The notes: generated by a model from the sequence alone, not told the origin. DNA of 64,000 bases from VXYL01 sp965243095 (GCA_965243095.1 OZ251530.1:3782001-3846000); one strand, 5' to 3'; counted from the stretch's first letter, positions 8,541 to 17,810 are shown. Numbers and translations: made by a program.

Positions 8541-10805
8541 GTGTTCAGCGACGAGTTGAAAACGACACTGAACGAAGCCTTGAGCAACGCCAAGGCGAAG
8601 CGCCACGAGTTCTTAACGCCGGAGCACCTGCTGCTCGCGCTGCTCGACGAGGAGCAGGCCCGCAAAGTGCTCGACAACGTGGGCGCGGATGTCGACGCGC
8701 TGCGCGCCAAGCTCGGCAAGTTCGTGGAAACCCATGTGCCGCTCATCCCCGCCGGCGACGGGCGCGCCACCTCGCTGAGCCTCGGTTCCGAGCGCGTGGT
8801 GCGGCGCACGATGTTCCACGTGCAGTCGAGCGGCAAGAAACAGGCCACCGGCGCGGAAATGCTCATCGCGCTGTTCACCGAGCAGGAAAGCCACGCGGTG
8901 CGGTGCTTGAAGGAGCAGTCCATCGAGCGGCTGGACGTGGTCAACTACGTAACCCACGGCATCTCCAAGACCGCCACCGAAGGCGCCGGCGCCGCGGCGG
9001 AAGGCGGCGGCAAGGAGGGGGAAGCGCCGCAAGCCCTCGGCACCTTCGCCAGCGACCTCAACGAACTGGCCCGCGCCGGCAAGATCGACCCGCTGGTGGG
9101 GCGCGACGCCGAGCTGGAGCGCGTCATCCAAGTGCTTTGCCGGCGGCGCAAGAACAACCCGCTGCTGGTGGGCGAATCCGGCGTTGGCAAAACCGCCATC
9201 GCCGAAGGGCTCGCCAAGCGCATCGTGGATGAGGAAGTGCCGGAGGTGGTGTCGAAGAGCAGCGTCTTCGCCTTGGATTTGGGGGCGTTGTTGGCCGGCA
9301 CCAAGTACCGCGGCGACTTCGAGAAGCGCTTCAAGGTGTTGTTGGCGGAGCTCAAGAAGAAGGAGGACTCCATCCTCTTCATCGACGAGATCCACACCAT
9401 CATCGGCGCCGGGGCGGCGTCCGGCGGCGTGATGGACGCCTCGAATCTGCTCAAGCCGCTGCTCGCCTCCGGCGACATCCGCTGCATGGGTTCCACCACC
9501 TACGCGGAATACCGCGGCGTGTTCGACAAGGATCGCGCCCTTTCCCGCCGCTTCCAGAAGATCGACGTCACCGAGCCGGACGTGGAGGACACCTACCGCA
9601 TCCTCAAGGGCCTCAAATCCCGCTTCGAGAGCCACTACCAGCTGCGCTACACGGACCGGGCGCTGCGCGTCGCCGCCGAACTGTCGGCGCGCTACATCAC
9701 CGACCGCTTCATGCCGGACAAGGCCATCGACGTGATCGACGAGGCCGGCGCCGCGCAACTGCTGGTGAATCCGAATCGGCGGAAGAAGTCCGTGGGGGCC
9801 GGCGACGTGGAGCAGGTGGTGGCGAAGATCGCCCGCATCCCTTCCAACCAAGTGACGTCGTCGGACAAAGAGGCGCTGCGCGACTTGGACGCAAGGTTGA
9901 AGATGGTCGTGTTCGGCCAGGACGCCGCCATCGACATGCTCGCCGCGGCGATCAAGCTCTCCCGCGCCGGCCTCAAGACCGAGGGCAAGCCCATCGGCTC
10001 GTTCCTGTTCTCCGGGCCCACCGGCGTGGGCAAAACCGAGGTTTGCCGCCAGCTCGCCAGCATCATGGGCGTGGAGCTGTTGCGCTTCGACATGTCCGAG
10101 TACATGGAGCGGCACACGGTTTCGCGCCTAATCGGGGCGCCGCCGGGCTACGTCGGCTTCGATCAAGGCGGGCTGCTCACCGAGGCGGTGGTGAAGCATC
10201 CGCACAGCGTGGTGCTGCTGGACGAGGTGGAGAAGGCGCACCCGGAGGTGTTCAACCTGCTGCTGCAAGTGATGGACCACGGCACGCTGACGGACAACAA
10301 CGGCCGCAAGGCGGACTTCCGCAACGTCGTGCTGGTGATGACCACCAACGCCGGCGCCCAGGAAGCCGCCCGCGCCTCCATCGGCTTCACCGAGCAGGAT
10401 CACTCCTCGGACGCCATGGAGACGTTGAAGAAGATGTTCACGCCGGAGTTCCGCAACCGCTTGGACGCCATCATCCAGTTCAACGCCCTGCCGATGGAGA
10501 TCGTGATCACGGTGGTGGACAAGTTCCTGGTGGAACTGCAGGCGCAGCTGGACGGCAAGAAGGTGGAGCTCGACGTGGACGAAAGCGCCCGCGAGTGGAT
10601 CGCCAAGGAGGGCTACGACGAGAAGATGGGCGCCCGCCCCATGCAGCGGCTCATCCAGGAGAAGATCAAGCGCCGCCTAGCCGAGGACATCCTGTTCGGC
10701 GACTTGGCCGATGGCGGCGGCGTGGTGCATGTCACCGAGGAGGACGGCGATCTGGCGTTGGAGGTGGTGCCCCGGGGCGTGCCGGCGGCCGCCACCGCCG
10801 AGTAA
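8541..10805 (+). CDS. clpA: ClpA, ATPase subunit of the ClpAP protease
   Basis: A 754-residue Clp/Hsp100 ATPase (E. coli 758). The GTG start at 8541 is preceded by AGGAGAGAG. The N-terminal ClpS-binding domain (about residues 1-140) is followed by two AAA modules, with Walker A GESGVGKT near residue 211 and GPTGVGKT near 492 and Walker B LFIDEIHT and LLDEVEKAHP. The loop IGFTEQD is in the position of the tripeptide loop that docks on ClpP. ClpA unfolds substrates for ClpP; clpP is not in the window. It converges on infA. Confidence 0.96.
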   Translation: MFSDELKTTLNEALSNAKAKRHEFLTPEHLLLALLDEEQARKVLDNVGADVDALRAKLGKFVETHVPLIPAGDGRATSLSLGSERVVRRTMFHVQSSGKKQATGAEMLIALFTEQESHAVRCLKEQSIERLDVVNYVTHGISKTATEGAGAAAEGGGKEGEAPQALGTFASDLNELARAGKIDPLVGRDAELERVIQVLCRRRKNNPLLVGESGVGKTAIAEGLAKRIVDEEVPEVVSKSSVFALDLGALLAGTKYRGDFEKRFKVLLAELKKKEDSILFIDEIHTIIGAGAASGGVMDASNLLKPLLASGDIRCMGSTTYAEYRGVFDKDRALSRRFQKIDVTEPDVEDTYRILKGLKSRFESHYQLRYTDRALRVAAELSARYITDRFMPDKAIDVIDEAGAAQLLVNPNRRKKSVGAGDVEQVVAKIARIPSNQVTSSDKEALRDLDARLKMVVFGQDAAIDMLAAAIKLSRAGLKTEGKPIGSFLFSGPTGVGKTEVCRQLASIMGVELLRFDMSEYMERHTVSRLIGAPPGYVGFDQGGLLTEAVVKHPHSVVLLDEVEKAHPEVFNLLLQVMDHGTLTDNNGRKADFRNVVLVMTTNAGAQEAARASIGFTEQDHSSDAMETLKKMFTPEFRNRLDAIIQFNALPMEIVITVVDKFLVELQAQLDGKKVELDVDESAREWIAKEGYDEKMGARPMQRLIQEKIKRRLAEDILFGDLADGGGVVHVTEEDGDLALEVVPRGVPAAATAE

Positions 10806-10826
10806 CCACGCCGCACGGCTTGTTGC

Positions 10827-10846
10827 GAACCCGCATCGGCGGGTTC
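10827..10846. terminator. Hairpin between convergent clpA and infA
   Basis: GAACCCGC-ATCG-GCGGGTTC is a perfect 8-bp stem with a four-base loop. It lies 21 bases after the clpA stop and two bases from the infA stop. It probably serves as a terminator from both sides; no strong T tract. Confidence 0.55.
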
Positions 10847-10848
10847 AC

Positions 10849-11067
10849 TTACCTCTCGCGGAAGGTGATGCGGCCCTTGGACAAGTCGTAGGGAGTGAGT
10901 TCCACCTTCACCCGATCGCCGGTGAGGATGCGGATGTAGTTCTTGCGCATCTTGCCGGAGATGTGCGCGATCAACTTGTGCCCGTTGTCCAGTTCCACGC
11001 GGAACATGGTGTTCGGCAAGGTGTCCACCACCTTGCCCTCCATTTCTATCTGCTCTTCTTTCGCCAT
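10849..11067 (-). CDS. infA: Translation initiation factor IF-1
   Basis: A 72-residue protein, the exact family length. It is an OB-fold protein reading MAKEEQIEMEG at the N-terminus and GKMRKNYIRILTGDRV and ELTPYDLSKGRI later, nearly identical to other proteobacterial IF-1. It binds the ribosomal A site during initiation. The ATG at 11067 is preceded on its strand by AAAGGA. Position opposite clpA is the same as in E. coli. Confidence 0.96.
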   Translation of the reverse strand: MAKEEQIEMEGKVVDTLPNTMFRVELDNGHKLIAHISGKMRKNYIRILTGDRVKVELTPYDLSKGRITFRER

Positions 11068-11544
11068 CCAAGATTCCTTTGGCAGCCCCAGCCGGAGCCG
11101 CGTCGCTCGTCGCGCCTTGCGACAGCCCACAGGCGCATTCTACCGCCTTTGCGTGGCGCGTTGCCACCGATCTGCTTCGGTTGTTCGACGCTGTGTGGCG
11201 GCCGCTCGCCTGGAACGTACTTCCACCCGCGTGTCGTGAACGTCAAAGTCGATGCGGACGCTCGCGGAAAGGCGGAGATGCGTACCCGTTTCGTCGCCGC
11301 TCGCCGCCGCACGGAACGGTCGGTGCCGCGGCGTTCGTGCGCCGCACTTCAGGTGTCGCTCTACGCTGGCGTGGGGGATTTGGGGCTGGTGGGATTTTTG
11401 TTGCATGTCTGTGCTGGAACCGTTATAAAGTGCGCCCTGTCCGCGTTTGGTTGTTCCGGTGGCTCGGCGTTGGCCGGCTTGGTTGCTAGGAGCATGCGCG
11501 AACGCTTTAACGGCAACCGGTCAAACAGCACAGGACCTTCAACC
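11068..11544. other. Divergent infA-hupB intergenic region
   Basis: About 480 bases without a credible gene. It contains the infA leader on the left and a well-formed sigma-70-like promoter for hupB near 11401-11429. No tRNA or other RNA gene was recognised. Confidence 0.6.
11401..11429 (+). promoter_or_regulatory. Sigma-70-like promoter of hupB
   Basis: TTGCAT (11401-11406), a 17-base spacer, and TATAAA (11424-11429). The stretch is clearly richer in A+T than its surroundings and lies 115 bases before the hupB start, which leaves a long untranslated leader. Confidence 0.6.
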
Positions 11545-11820
11545 ATGAACAAATCGGAAGTGGTCGACGCAATCGTCGACGAAGCGGACATCTCCAAAGC
11601 CGCCGCGGGGCGCGCCCTCGACGCGGTGCTCGGCGCGATCCGCAGCTCGCTGCAGGAGGGCGAGTCGGTCTCCTTGGTGGGCTTTGGCACCTTCCTGGTG
11701 CGGAATCGCCCGGCGCGCAGCGGGCGCAACCCGCGCACCGGCGAGACCGTGCAGATCGCGGCCGCAAAGGTGCCGGCGTTCAAGCCGGGCAAAGCGCTGA
11801 AGGACGCGCTGAACAGCTAG
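11545..11820 (+). CDS. hupB: DNA-binding protein HU-beta
   Basis: A 91-residue HU protein. It has MNKSEVVDAI, DISKAAAGRALDAVL, the DNA-contacting arm region GFGTFLVRNRPARSGRNP and the C-terminal VPAFKPGKALKDAL, all family signatures. HU bends and compacts DNA as a dimer. A start at 11545 agrees with all HU proteins. ppiD lies downstream as in E. coli, separated by a strong hairpin. Confidence 0.96.
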   Translation: MNKSEVVDAIVDEADISKAAAGRALDAVLGAIRSSLQEGESVSLVGFGTFLVRNRPARSGRNPRTGETVQIAAAKVPAFKPGKALKDALNS

Positions 11821-11842
11821 CGCCGCGCCCTGACGGGCGTTC

Positions 11843-11871
11843 GCAGCGCCCCGCGGACGTCGGGGCGCTGC
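11843..11871 (+). terminator. Hairpin between hupB and ppiD
   Basis: GCAGCGCCCC and GGGGCGCTGC form a perfect 10-bp stem around a nine-base loop, 22 bases after the hupB stop. It lies within a probable transcription unit, so it may attenuate read-through from highly expressed hupB into ppiD or protect the hupB mRNA end. Confidence 0.5.
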
Positions 11872-11901
11872 CGGGTTGAGCCATAGCCGGACGGTTTCGC
11901 C

Positions 11902-13797
11902 ATGGTGATGCAAAAAATGCGCGCCGGCGCGCAGGGCCTTGCCGCCAAGGTGCTGATGGGCCTTGTCGTGTTCGTGCTGGCGGTTACGGGGTTCGGCGCG
12001 ATCCAGCTGTTCTCCGCGTCCGAGCCGGTGGCGGCCACCGTCAACGGCGATGAAGTCACCGAACGCGATTTGGAGGCGGAAGTGCGCCGGCAGCGGGCGC
12101 AATACCGCAGCATCGCGGAGGACATCACCGAGGAGACGCTGAACAGCATCGTGCGGCGCGACGCGGTGCTGGACAACTTGGTGGACAGGACCCTGCTCCG
12201 CCAAACCGCCACGGAGCTGGGCCTCGCCATGTCCGACGAAGCCGTGCAGGAGCGGCTCAATCGGGAAATCGCCGCGGAGGGGGTCGACGAGGCCGTGTTC
12301 CGCAGCTTCTTGGCGTCCATGGGCCACACCCCGGCGTCCTTTCACGCGGCGCGGCTCGCCGAGGAGGTCACCGGCCAGTTGCAGCGCGCCGTGCATGACA
12401 CGGCGTTCGTGACGGCGCGGGAACGTCAGCGATCCTCCCGCGTGGTCGCGCAGCGGCGGGACATCGCCTGGTTGACCTTCGACGTCGCGTCGCTAATGCC
12501 CGAAATCGCGGCCTCCGATCAGGAAATCGAAGAACACTACCGGCTCTACCAAAGCCAATACGTCACCAAGGAGCGGTTCGACTTCGACTTCGTGCGCTTG
12601 CCGCGCTCGGCCTTGGAGGCGGACGTGGAGGTGGCGGAAGCCGATGTGGTGGCCGCGTACGAGGCGGAAGTCGCCGGCGCCGAGCCGCTGCGCCGCGCCG
12701 CCCACATCCTGTTGGAGATCACCGACGACCGCTACGCCGACGAAGCCATCCGCCAGCTGGCCGAGGTGCGCGAGACGATCGACAGCGACGAGAGTTTCGC
12801 GGCCAAGGCGCGGGAGATTTCCGAAGACCCGGGCACAGCGCCCGAGGGTGGCGATCTCGGCGCGTCCGCCCGTGGCGTCTTCCCCGATCGCTTCGAAGAA
12901 GCGCTGTGGGCGCTCTCGCCCGGGGAGATGTCCGCGCCGGTCGAGACCGAGTTCGGCGTCCACCTCATCCGCTTGCTCGGCGTGGAAGCCCCGGAAATTC
13001 CACCGCTCGCCGAGCGACGGGAAGACATCGCGGCGCAGCTGCGGAGCGAGGAGGCTGAGCGGCGATTCCAAACCACGCTCGGCGAAATGGACGAGCTGGC
13101 GTTCGAGTCCGAAGACTCCTTGGACGAGTTGGCGAGCACCTACGACTTGACGGTGGAGCAACTCGACGGCGTTACGCGGGATGCGCAAGAAGGGCTGCTC
13201 GCCGAGGCCGCCGTGCGCGAGGCGTTCTTCTCCGACGAGGTGCTGGTGGACGGCTTCAACACCCGCGCCATCGCCACCGCCAATTCCGAGGCGGTGGTTG
13301 GGCGCTTGCGCGCTCGCCATCCGGCCACGCAACGCCCGCTGGCCGATGTGCGCGACGGGATCCAACTCACGCTGGCGCACGAAAGAGCGCGCATCCGTGC
13401 CGAAAACCGATCGCTCGCGGCGCTGGAAGCGCTGGCCGAAGGCACCACGCCGGCGGATATCGGCGCCGAACATGGCCTCTCTTGGGAGCGCGCCGACGGC
13501 ATGGCGCAGGGCGACCCGGACGTGCCCGGCCCCATCGCGGACGCGGCCTTCAACATGCGTGCGCCGCCGGCCGGCGAGCGCGAGGCGGACATCGCGCTGC
13601 TGGAGGACGGCTCGCGCGCCTTGGTGTTGCTCAGCAACGTCGCGCTGGCGGACTACGGGGCGATGAGCGAGACGGAGTTGGAAAACCTCACGCGCGTCTT
13701 CGAGACCGCCAGCGCCCAGCGGGATTTCACCGCCGTGCTGGCCACGGTGCGCGGCGAAGCGTCCATCGAGACTATCGACCTAGAGACCGACGGATAG
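11902..13797 (+). CDS. ppiD: PpiD, membrane-anchored periplasmic chaperone/peptidyl-prolyl isomerase
   Basis: A 631-residue protein (E. coli 623). A short cytoplasmic N-terminus is followed by one membrane helix (about residues 15-37), a SurA-like N-terminal chaperone region, and a parvulin-type PPIase domain (about residues 266-360, with AAHILLEITDD, GGDLGASARGVFPDRFEEALW and ETEFGVHLIRL). A long C-terminal chaperone part completes it. PpiD binds proteins leaving the Sec translocon. Its place after hupB is conserved. The PPIase domain appears intact, although the domain is catalytically weak in E. coli. Confidence 0.92.
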   Translation: MVMQKMRAGAQGLAAKVLMGLVVFVLAVTGFGAIQLFSASEPVAATVNGDEVTERDLEAEVRRQRAQYRSIAEDITEETLNSIVRRDAVLDNLVDRTLLRQTATELGLAMSDEAVQERLNREIAAEGVDEAVFRSFLASMGHTPASFHAARLAEEVTGQLQRAVHDTAFVTARERQRSSRVVAQRRDIAWLTFDVASLMPEIAASDQEIEEHYRLYQSQYVTKERFDFDFVRLPRSALEADVEVAEADVVAAYEAEVAGAEPLRRAAHILLEITDDRYADEAIRQLAEVRETIDSDESFAAKAREISEDPGTAPEGGDLGASARGVFPDRFEEALWALSPGEMSAPVETEFGVHLIRLLGVEAPEIPPLAERREDIAAQLRSEEAERRFQTTLGEMDELAFESEDSLDELASTYDLTVEQLDGVTRDAQEGLLAEAAVREAFFSDEVLVDGFNTRAIATANSEAVVGRLRARHPATQRPLADVRDGIQLTLAHERARIRAENRSLAALEALAEGTTPADIGAEHGLSWERADGMAQGDPDVPGPIADAAFNMRAPPAGEREADIALLEDGSRALVLLSNVALADYGAMSETELENLTRVFETASAQRDFTAVLATVRGEASIETIDLETDG

Positions 13798-14130
13798 CCG
13801 CGGCCTGGGAGCGCAGGCGTCCCGCCTGCATGGCGGGCGGAACGCCCGAGTTCCCACAAACAAAAACAACGGGGGTGTGGGACATTGGTGCAAAAGCATC
13901 GGTGCCAGTCCGATCGAAGCTATGGCTGCGACGTCCTGGGAGCGCGGGCGTCTCGCCCGCACAAGGTCAACGCCCGTGAACGAAAGTGCGGGCGAGACGC
14001 CCGCGCTCCCAGGACGTGCTGACCAGATGCCACCAGATGTCGCACAAACAAACAACTGCAGGCACTTCGCAAGCCATCCCGGTGCCTTTACCATAGGGCT
14101 CGAGCGTTCCCGGTGAAGGAGGCCGTGTCC
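13798..14130. repeat. Repeat-rich intergenic region with a perfect 32-bp inverted repeat
   Basis: No gene. A first copy of a CTGGGAGCGCaGGCG-type sequence starts at 13805. A complete unit follows: arm 13931-13962 and arm 13986-14017 are exact reverse complements over 32 bases, separated by 23 bases. Each arm itself contains a GCGGGCGaGACGCCCGC palindromic core. A related, partly degraded unit is at 30057-30125. These look like REP-type extragenic palindromes. Confidence 0.75.
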
Positions 14131-14913
14131 ATGCGATCCGCCAATTCGCGCGCCTTGGCGGCCGGCGCGTTCGCGGCGTGGCTCCGCTCGCCGGCCGGCG
14201 CCCGTTTGCTCGCCACCGAACGCGCCCCGCTGCGCCGCGCCGCCCGCCGGTTCTACGGCGACGCCCTGCTGTGGGTCGGCGCGTCCCCGCAACTGCTCGA
14301 CACCACCGCGCAGTGCATGGTGCGCTCCCGGGTGCTTGCGGCGGTTGATCCCAACGCGGTCTGCATCGCGGCGGCTTGTGAACAACAGGTGGCTGTCGCA
14401 CACACGGCCGCCGGAGCGCTGCCATTCACCGCCGGCGCGTTCGACGGCGTGCTGCTGCACCACGCTTTGGAGGCCGCGCCGGACGCTCGGGCCGCGTTGC
14501 GCGAGGCGGCGCGGGTGCTGCGCGTGGGCGGCCGCCTAGTCGTGGCCGGCTTCAATCCGCTCAGTTCCTGGCTGTTCGCCAAGCCGCTACCGGCGTTTCG
14601 CGCCTTGAAGTCAGTGAGCGTGCCGCGGCTGCGCGACTGGCTGGCGCTGCTGGGTCTCGAAGTGGAAGACAAGCCGGCCTATGTGCATGTGCCGGTCTGG
14701 TCGTTGGCGCGCAAAGGCGGCGGCGACGGCGAGGAAGCGCAACCGCCACGCTCGCCGAATTGGTGGCGCCGCCTGCCCACCGGCGGCGTGTACCTCGTGC
14801 CCGCCACCAAGGTCGCACACGGATTTATCGCGCCGCCCCTTCGCCAGCGAACCGCCGACGAGCTCGCCGGCGCGGTGCCGCAACCCGTGGCCTGCGTCCG
14901 TCCGGCCGCATGA
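14131..14913 (+). CDS. SAM-dependent methyltransferase, YafS-like
   Basis: A 260-residue class I methyltransferase-like protein. Family features are VLLHHALEAAPDARAALREA and VLRVGGRLVVAGFNPLS, typical of the post-motif region of small-molecule methyltransferases; the SAM glycine loop itself is weak. The ATG at 14131 is preferred because GGAGG lies nine bases upstream. The stop overlaps the rnhA start (ATGA). The same gene order (yafS next to rnhA and dnaQ) is seen in E. coli, which supports the assignment. The substrate is unknown. Confidence 0.75.
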   Translation: MRSANSRALAAGAFAAWLRSPAGARLLATERAPLRRAARRFYGDALLWVGASPQLLDTTAQCMVRSRVLAAVDPNAVCIAAACEQQVAVAHTAAGALPFTAGAFDGVLLHHALEAAPDARAALREAARVLRVGGRLVVAGFNPLSSWLFAKPLPAFRALKSVSVPRLRDWLALLGLEVEDKPAYVHVPVWSLARKGGGDGEEAQPPRSPNWWRRLPTGGVYLVPATKVAHGFIAPPLRQRTADELAGAVPQPVACVRPAA

Positions 14914-15383
14914 CCAGCGTGCGCATCTACACGGATGGCGCGTGCCGAGGAAACCCCGGCCCGGGCGGCTGGGCCGCCATCTTGCAGTGGCTCGGCGACG
15001 CCAACGCCGAACAGGTGCTGGCGGAAAAGACGCTCACCGGCGCCGAGCGCCACACCACCAACAACCGCATGGAACTGATGGCCGCCATCCGCGCCCTCAC
15101 CGCCTTGCGCCGCCCCAGCGCCGTGGACCTCACCACGGACTCCGAATACGTCCGCCAAGGCATCACGCGCTGGATCGCCGACTGGAAGCGGCGCGGCTGG
15201 ACGCGCTCGAACCGCAAGCCGGTGCTCAATCAAGACTTGTGGCAGTGCTTGGACGCGCTCAACGCCCGCCACCGGGTGCGCTGGCACTGGGTGAAGGGGC
15301 ATCAAGGCCACCCCGGCAACGAGGCCGCCGACCACGCCGCCAACGTGGCCATCGACGAAATGCTGCGCGACGCGGCGGAGTAA
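14910..15383 (+). CDS. rnhA: Ribonuclease HI
   Basis: A 157-residue RNase HI (E. coli 155) with the four acidic catalytic residues in YTDGACRGNPGPGGW, NRMELMAA, TTDSEYV and NEAADHAA. It degrades RNA in RNA-DNA hybrids, including R-loops and primers. The start codon overlaps the preceding methyltransferase stop, and dnaQ follows after 13 bases in the same direction, so the three genes are probably co-transcribed. Confidence 0.96.
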   Translation: MTSVRIYTDGACRGNPGPGGWAAILQWLGDANAEQVLAEKTLTGAERHTTNNRMELMAAIRALTALRRPSAVDLTTDSEYVRQGITRWIADWKRRGWTRSNRKPVLNQDLWQCLDALNARHRVRWHWVKGHQGHPGNEAADHAANVAIDEMLRDAAE

Positions 15384-15396
15384 CCGGCAGCCGGCG

Positions 15397-16119
15397 ATGC
15401 GACAGGTGGTGTTGGATACGGAAACCACCGGCTTGGAGCCGGAGCGCGGTCACCGCGTGATCGAGATCGGCGCGGTGGAAATCGTCGACCGCAAAGCCAC
15501 CGGCGAGCACTTGCAGCTCTACATGGACCCGGAGCGCGACATCGACGACGCGGCGTTCGAGGTGCATGGCTTGGACGCCGAGAAGCTCGCCGGCAAACCC
15601 AAGTTCGCCGACGTGGCCGAGCGTTTCCTCGCCTTCGTCGCCGACGCCGAGGTGATCATCCACAACGCGCCGTTCGACATCACGTTCCTCGACTACGAGC
15701 TGTCGCTGCTCGCCGCCGACGCGCCGAAGCGCATGGAGGATCTCTGCACCGTCACGGATTCGCTCGCGCTGGCGCGGCGCAAGCATCCGGGGCAGAAGAA
15801 CAGCCTGGACGCGCTCTGCCGCCGCTACCGCGTGGACAACTCGGCGCGCGAGCTGCACGGCGCGCTGCTCGACGCCGAGATCCTGGCGGACGTCTATCTC
15901 GCCATGACCGGCGGCCAGATGTCGCTGTTCCTTGGCGCGGACGATCCGCTGGGAGCCGGCAAGGCGGAGGTCATCCGCTTGGACGACGATCGGGCGCCGG
16001 TGCCGGTGGTGCATGCCACCAGCGCCGAACTCGCCGCCCACGAGCAATACCTCGACAACTTGGACCAGGTGGCGGACGGCGGCGCGGTTTGGCGCCGTTT
16101 GGCAGCGGCCGCGGCTTGA
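15397..16119 (+). CDS. dnaQ: DNA polymerase III epsilon subunit (proofreading exonuclease)
   Basis: A 240-residue DEDDh exonuclease (E. coli 243). Exo I is DTETTGLEPE, exo II includes HNAPFDITFLDYE, and exo III includes LHGALLDAEILADVY. GGQMSLF after the catalytic domain matches the internal beta-clamp-binding motif. The C-terminal tail would bind the alpha subunit. It corrects replication errors in the cytoplasm as part of the polymerase core. Conserved neighbour of rnhA; it faces nhaB. Confidence 0.95.
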   Translation: MRQVVLDTETTGLEPERGHRVIEIGAVEIVDRKATGEHLQLYMDPERDIDDAAFEVHGLDAEKLAGKPKFADVAERFLAFVADAEVIIHNAPFDITFLDYELSLLAADAPKRMEDLCTVTDSLALARRKHPGQKNSLDALCRRYRVDNSARELHGALLDAEILADVYLAMTGGQMSLFLGADDPLGAGKAEVIRLDDDRAPVPVVHATSAELAAHEQYLDNLDQVADGGAVWRRLAAAAA

Positions 16120-16145
16120 GGCGTTGGTTTCCGCGCGGTTCCGAT

Positions 16146-17681
16146 TCAGAGCAGCCAGACCACCGCCGCCCAGCCGGTGATGCCCATGGTCACCGTGTAC
16201 GGCAGCGCCATCATCACCATGCGCCCGTAGGAAAGCTGGATCATCGGCGCCAGCGACGAGGTGAGCAGGAACAGGAACGCCGCCTGGCCGTTCGGCGTGC
16301 CCACGCTGGGAATGTTGGTGCCGGTGTTGATGGCCACCGCCAACAGCTCGTACTGGTGCCGGCTGATGGCCTTGCTCTCGAACGCGTCTTCCACCTGGCC
16401 TATGTACACCGTGGCCACGAACACGTTGTCGCTGATGACGGACAGGATGCCGTTGGCGATGTAGAAGAGCCCCGGCTGCTGATCAACGGGCATCTGCAGC
16501 ACATAGTTGATCACGGGCTGGAACAATCCCTGGTCCGCAATCACCGCCACGATCACGAAGAAGACGCACAGCAGCGCCGTGAACGGCAGCGCCTCCTCGA
16601 ACGCCGGCCCAATGCGATGCTCCTCCACGACCCCGTTGAACGCCGTTTGCACGACGATCAGCGCGAGACCGATCAGGCCAATCTCGGCGATGTGGAAGGC
16701 CAGCGCGAATATCAGCAGCACCGCCGAGACGGCTTGCACCAAAAGGCGCGCGTGCTCCCGTGTCGAGCGCTCCGCGGTCTCCTTGGCGTCGAAATCCGCC
16801 AACACCTTGCGCACCGGCGCCGGCATGTCAGTGCCGTACCCCAGCACCTTCAGGCGTTCCAAAACAACGCAGGTGATCAGGCCGACGACGAGAACCGGCA
16901 GCGTCACCGGCATCATGGCGACGAAGAATCCGAAGAACTCCCAGCCGAGCGTTTTGGCGATGAGCAGGTTCTGCGGCTCCCCGACGATGGTGGTGACGCC
17001 GCCAAGGGCTGTGCCCACCGCGGCGTGCATCACCAAGCCGCGCAGGAAGACGCGAAACCCCTCAAGTTCGGCGGCATCGACAAGCTCCGGCACCGGCGCG
17101 TCGTCGCCCTCCGCCGCGGCCTCCCCCAAGCGTTTCACGGCCGTATCGGAAAGGAACTTCCGATAGATGCCGTAGAAGCCCACCGCCACGCTGATCACCA
17201 CCGCCATCACCGTGAGCGCGTCCAAGAACGCCGACAGCACCGCGGCGACGAAGCAGAACAGGAACGCCAGCAGCGTCTTGTTGCGAATGCCAAGGAGAAT
17301 CTTGGTGAAGATGAACAGCAGGAGATCCCGCATGAAGAAGATGCCCGCCACCATGAACATCAAGAGCAGGATCACCGCGAGGTTGCCTTCCACCTCTTTG
17401 AAGACATGGTCGGGCGTGGTCATGCCGATCAGCAGCGCTTCCAGCGCCAGCAGCCCGCCGGATTGCAACGGGTAGCAGCGCAGCGCCATCGCCAGCGCGA
17501 AGATGAACTGCAACACCAGCACCCAGCCGGCGACGAAGCCGCCGAACAACGCGAACAGCACCGGGTTCATCACCAGGAAGGCGATGATGGTGAGCTTGTA
17601 CCACTCGGGCGCGCTGCCGAGGAAATTGGGCCAAAACGACCGCCCCAAGGGTTCCCCCCGGGCGCTTTGGGTTGCCGCCAT
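16146..17681 (-). CDS. nhaB: Na+/H+ antiporter NhaB
   Basis: A 511-residue multi-span inner membrane protein (E. coli NhaB 513). Strongly conserved stretches include NFLGSAPEWYKLTII, LLLMFMVAGIFFMRDLL, SAFLDALTVMAVVISVAVGF, GEPQNLLIAKTLGW and NTGTNIPSVGTPNGQAAFLF. It exchanges sodium for protons and supports salt and pH tolerance. It is divergent from nudC; the shared upstream region contains four tandem 11-bp repeats. Confidence 0.95.
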   Translation of the reverse strand: MAATQSARGEPLGRSFWPNFLGSAPEWYKLTIIAFLVMNPVLFALFGGFVAGWVLVLQFIFALAMALRCYPLQSGGLLALEALLIGMTTPDHVFKEVEGNLAVILLLMFMVAGIFFMRDLLLFIFTKILLGIRNKTLLAFLFCFVAAVLSAFLDALTVMAVVISVAVGFYGIYRKFLSDTAVKRLGEAAAEGDDAPVPELVDAAELEGFRVFLRGLVMHAAVGTALGGVTTIVGEPQNLLIAKTLGWEFFGFFVAMMPVTLPVLVVGLITCVVLERLKVLGYGTDMPAPVRKVLADFDAKETAERSTREHARLLVQAVSAVLLIFALAFHIAEIGLIGLALIVVQTAFNGVVEEHRIGPAFEEALPFTALLCVFFVIVAVIADQGLFQPVINYVLQMPVDQQPGLFYIANGILSVISDNVFVATVYIGQVEDAFESKAISRHQYELLAVAINTGTNIPSVGTPNGQAAFLFLLTSSLAPMIQLSYGRMVMMALPYTVTMGITGWAAVVWLL

Positions 17682-17717
17682 CGCTGCTCCCGCGTAGTCC
17701 TTCGTTGAATGTCGAGT

Positions 17718-17761
17718 CGAATGTGGGCCGAATGTGGGCCGAACGTGGGCCGAATGTTGGG
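17718..17761. repeat. Four tandem 11-bp repeats upstream of nhaB
   Basis: Consecutive copies of CGAATGTGGGC: 17718-17728, 17729-17739, 17740-17750 (one change) and 17751-17761 (two changes). An 11-base period places each copy on about the same face of the helix. It sits between the divergent nhaB and nudC starts, 37 bases from nhaB, so it may be a regulator-binding array. Confidence 0.75.
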
Positions 17762-17810
17762 ATAGCGGACTTGCCGCGAAGTCCCTCGATCAGACACACT
17801 TGATGTTGCG

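Noticed and set aside
16089..17708. 539-codon open frame antisense to nhaB
   Set aside because: Sense strand encodes an intact antiporter; the antisense product is a low-complexity Arg/His/Gln-rich shadow.
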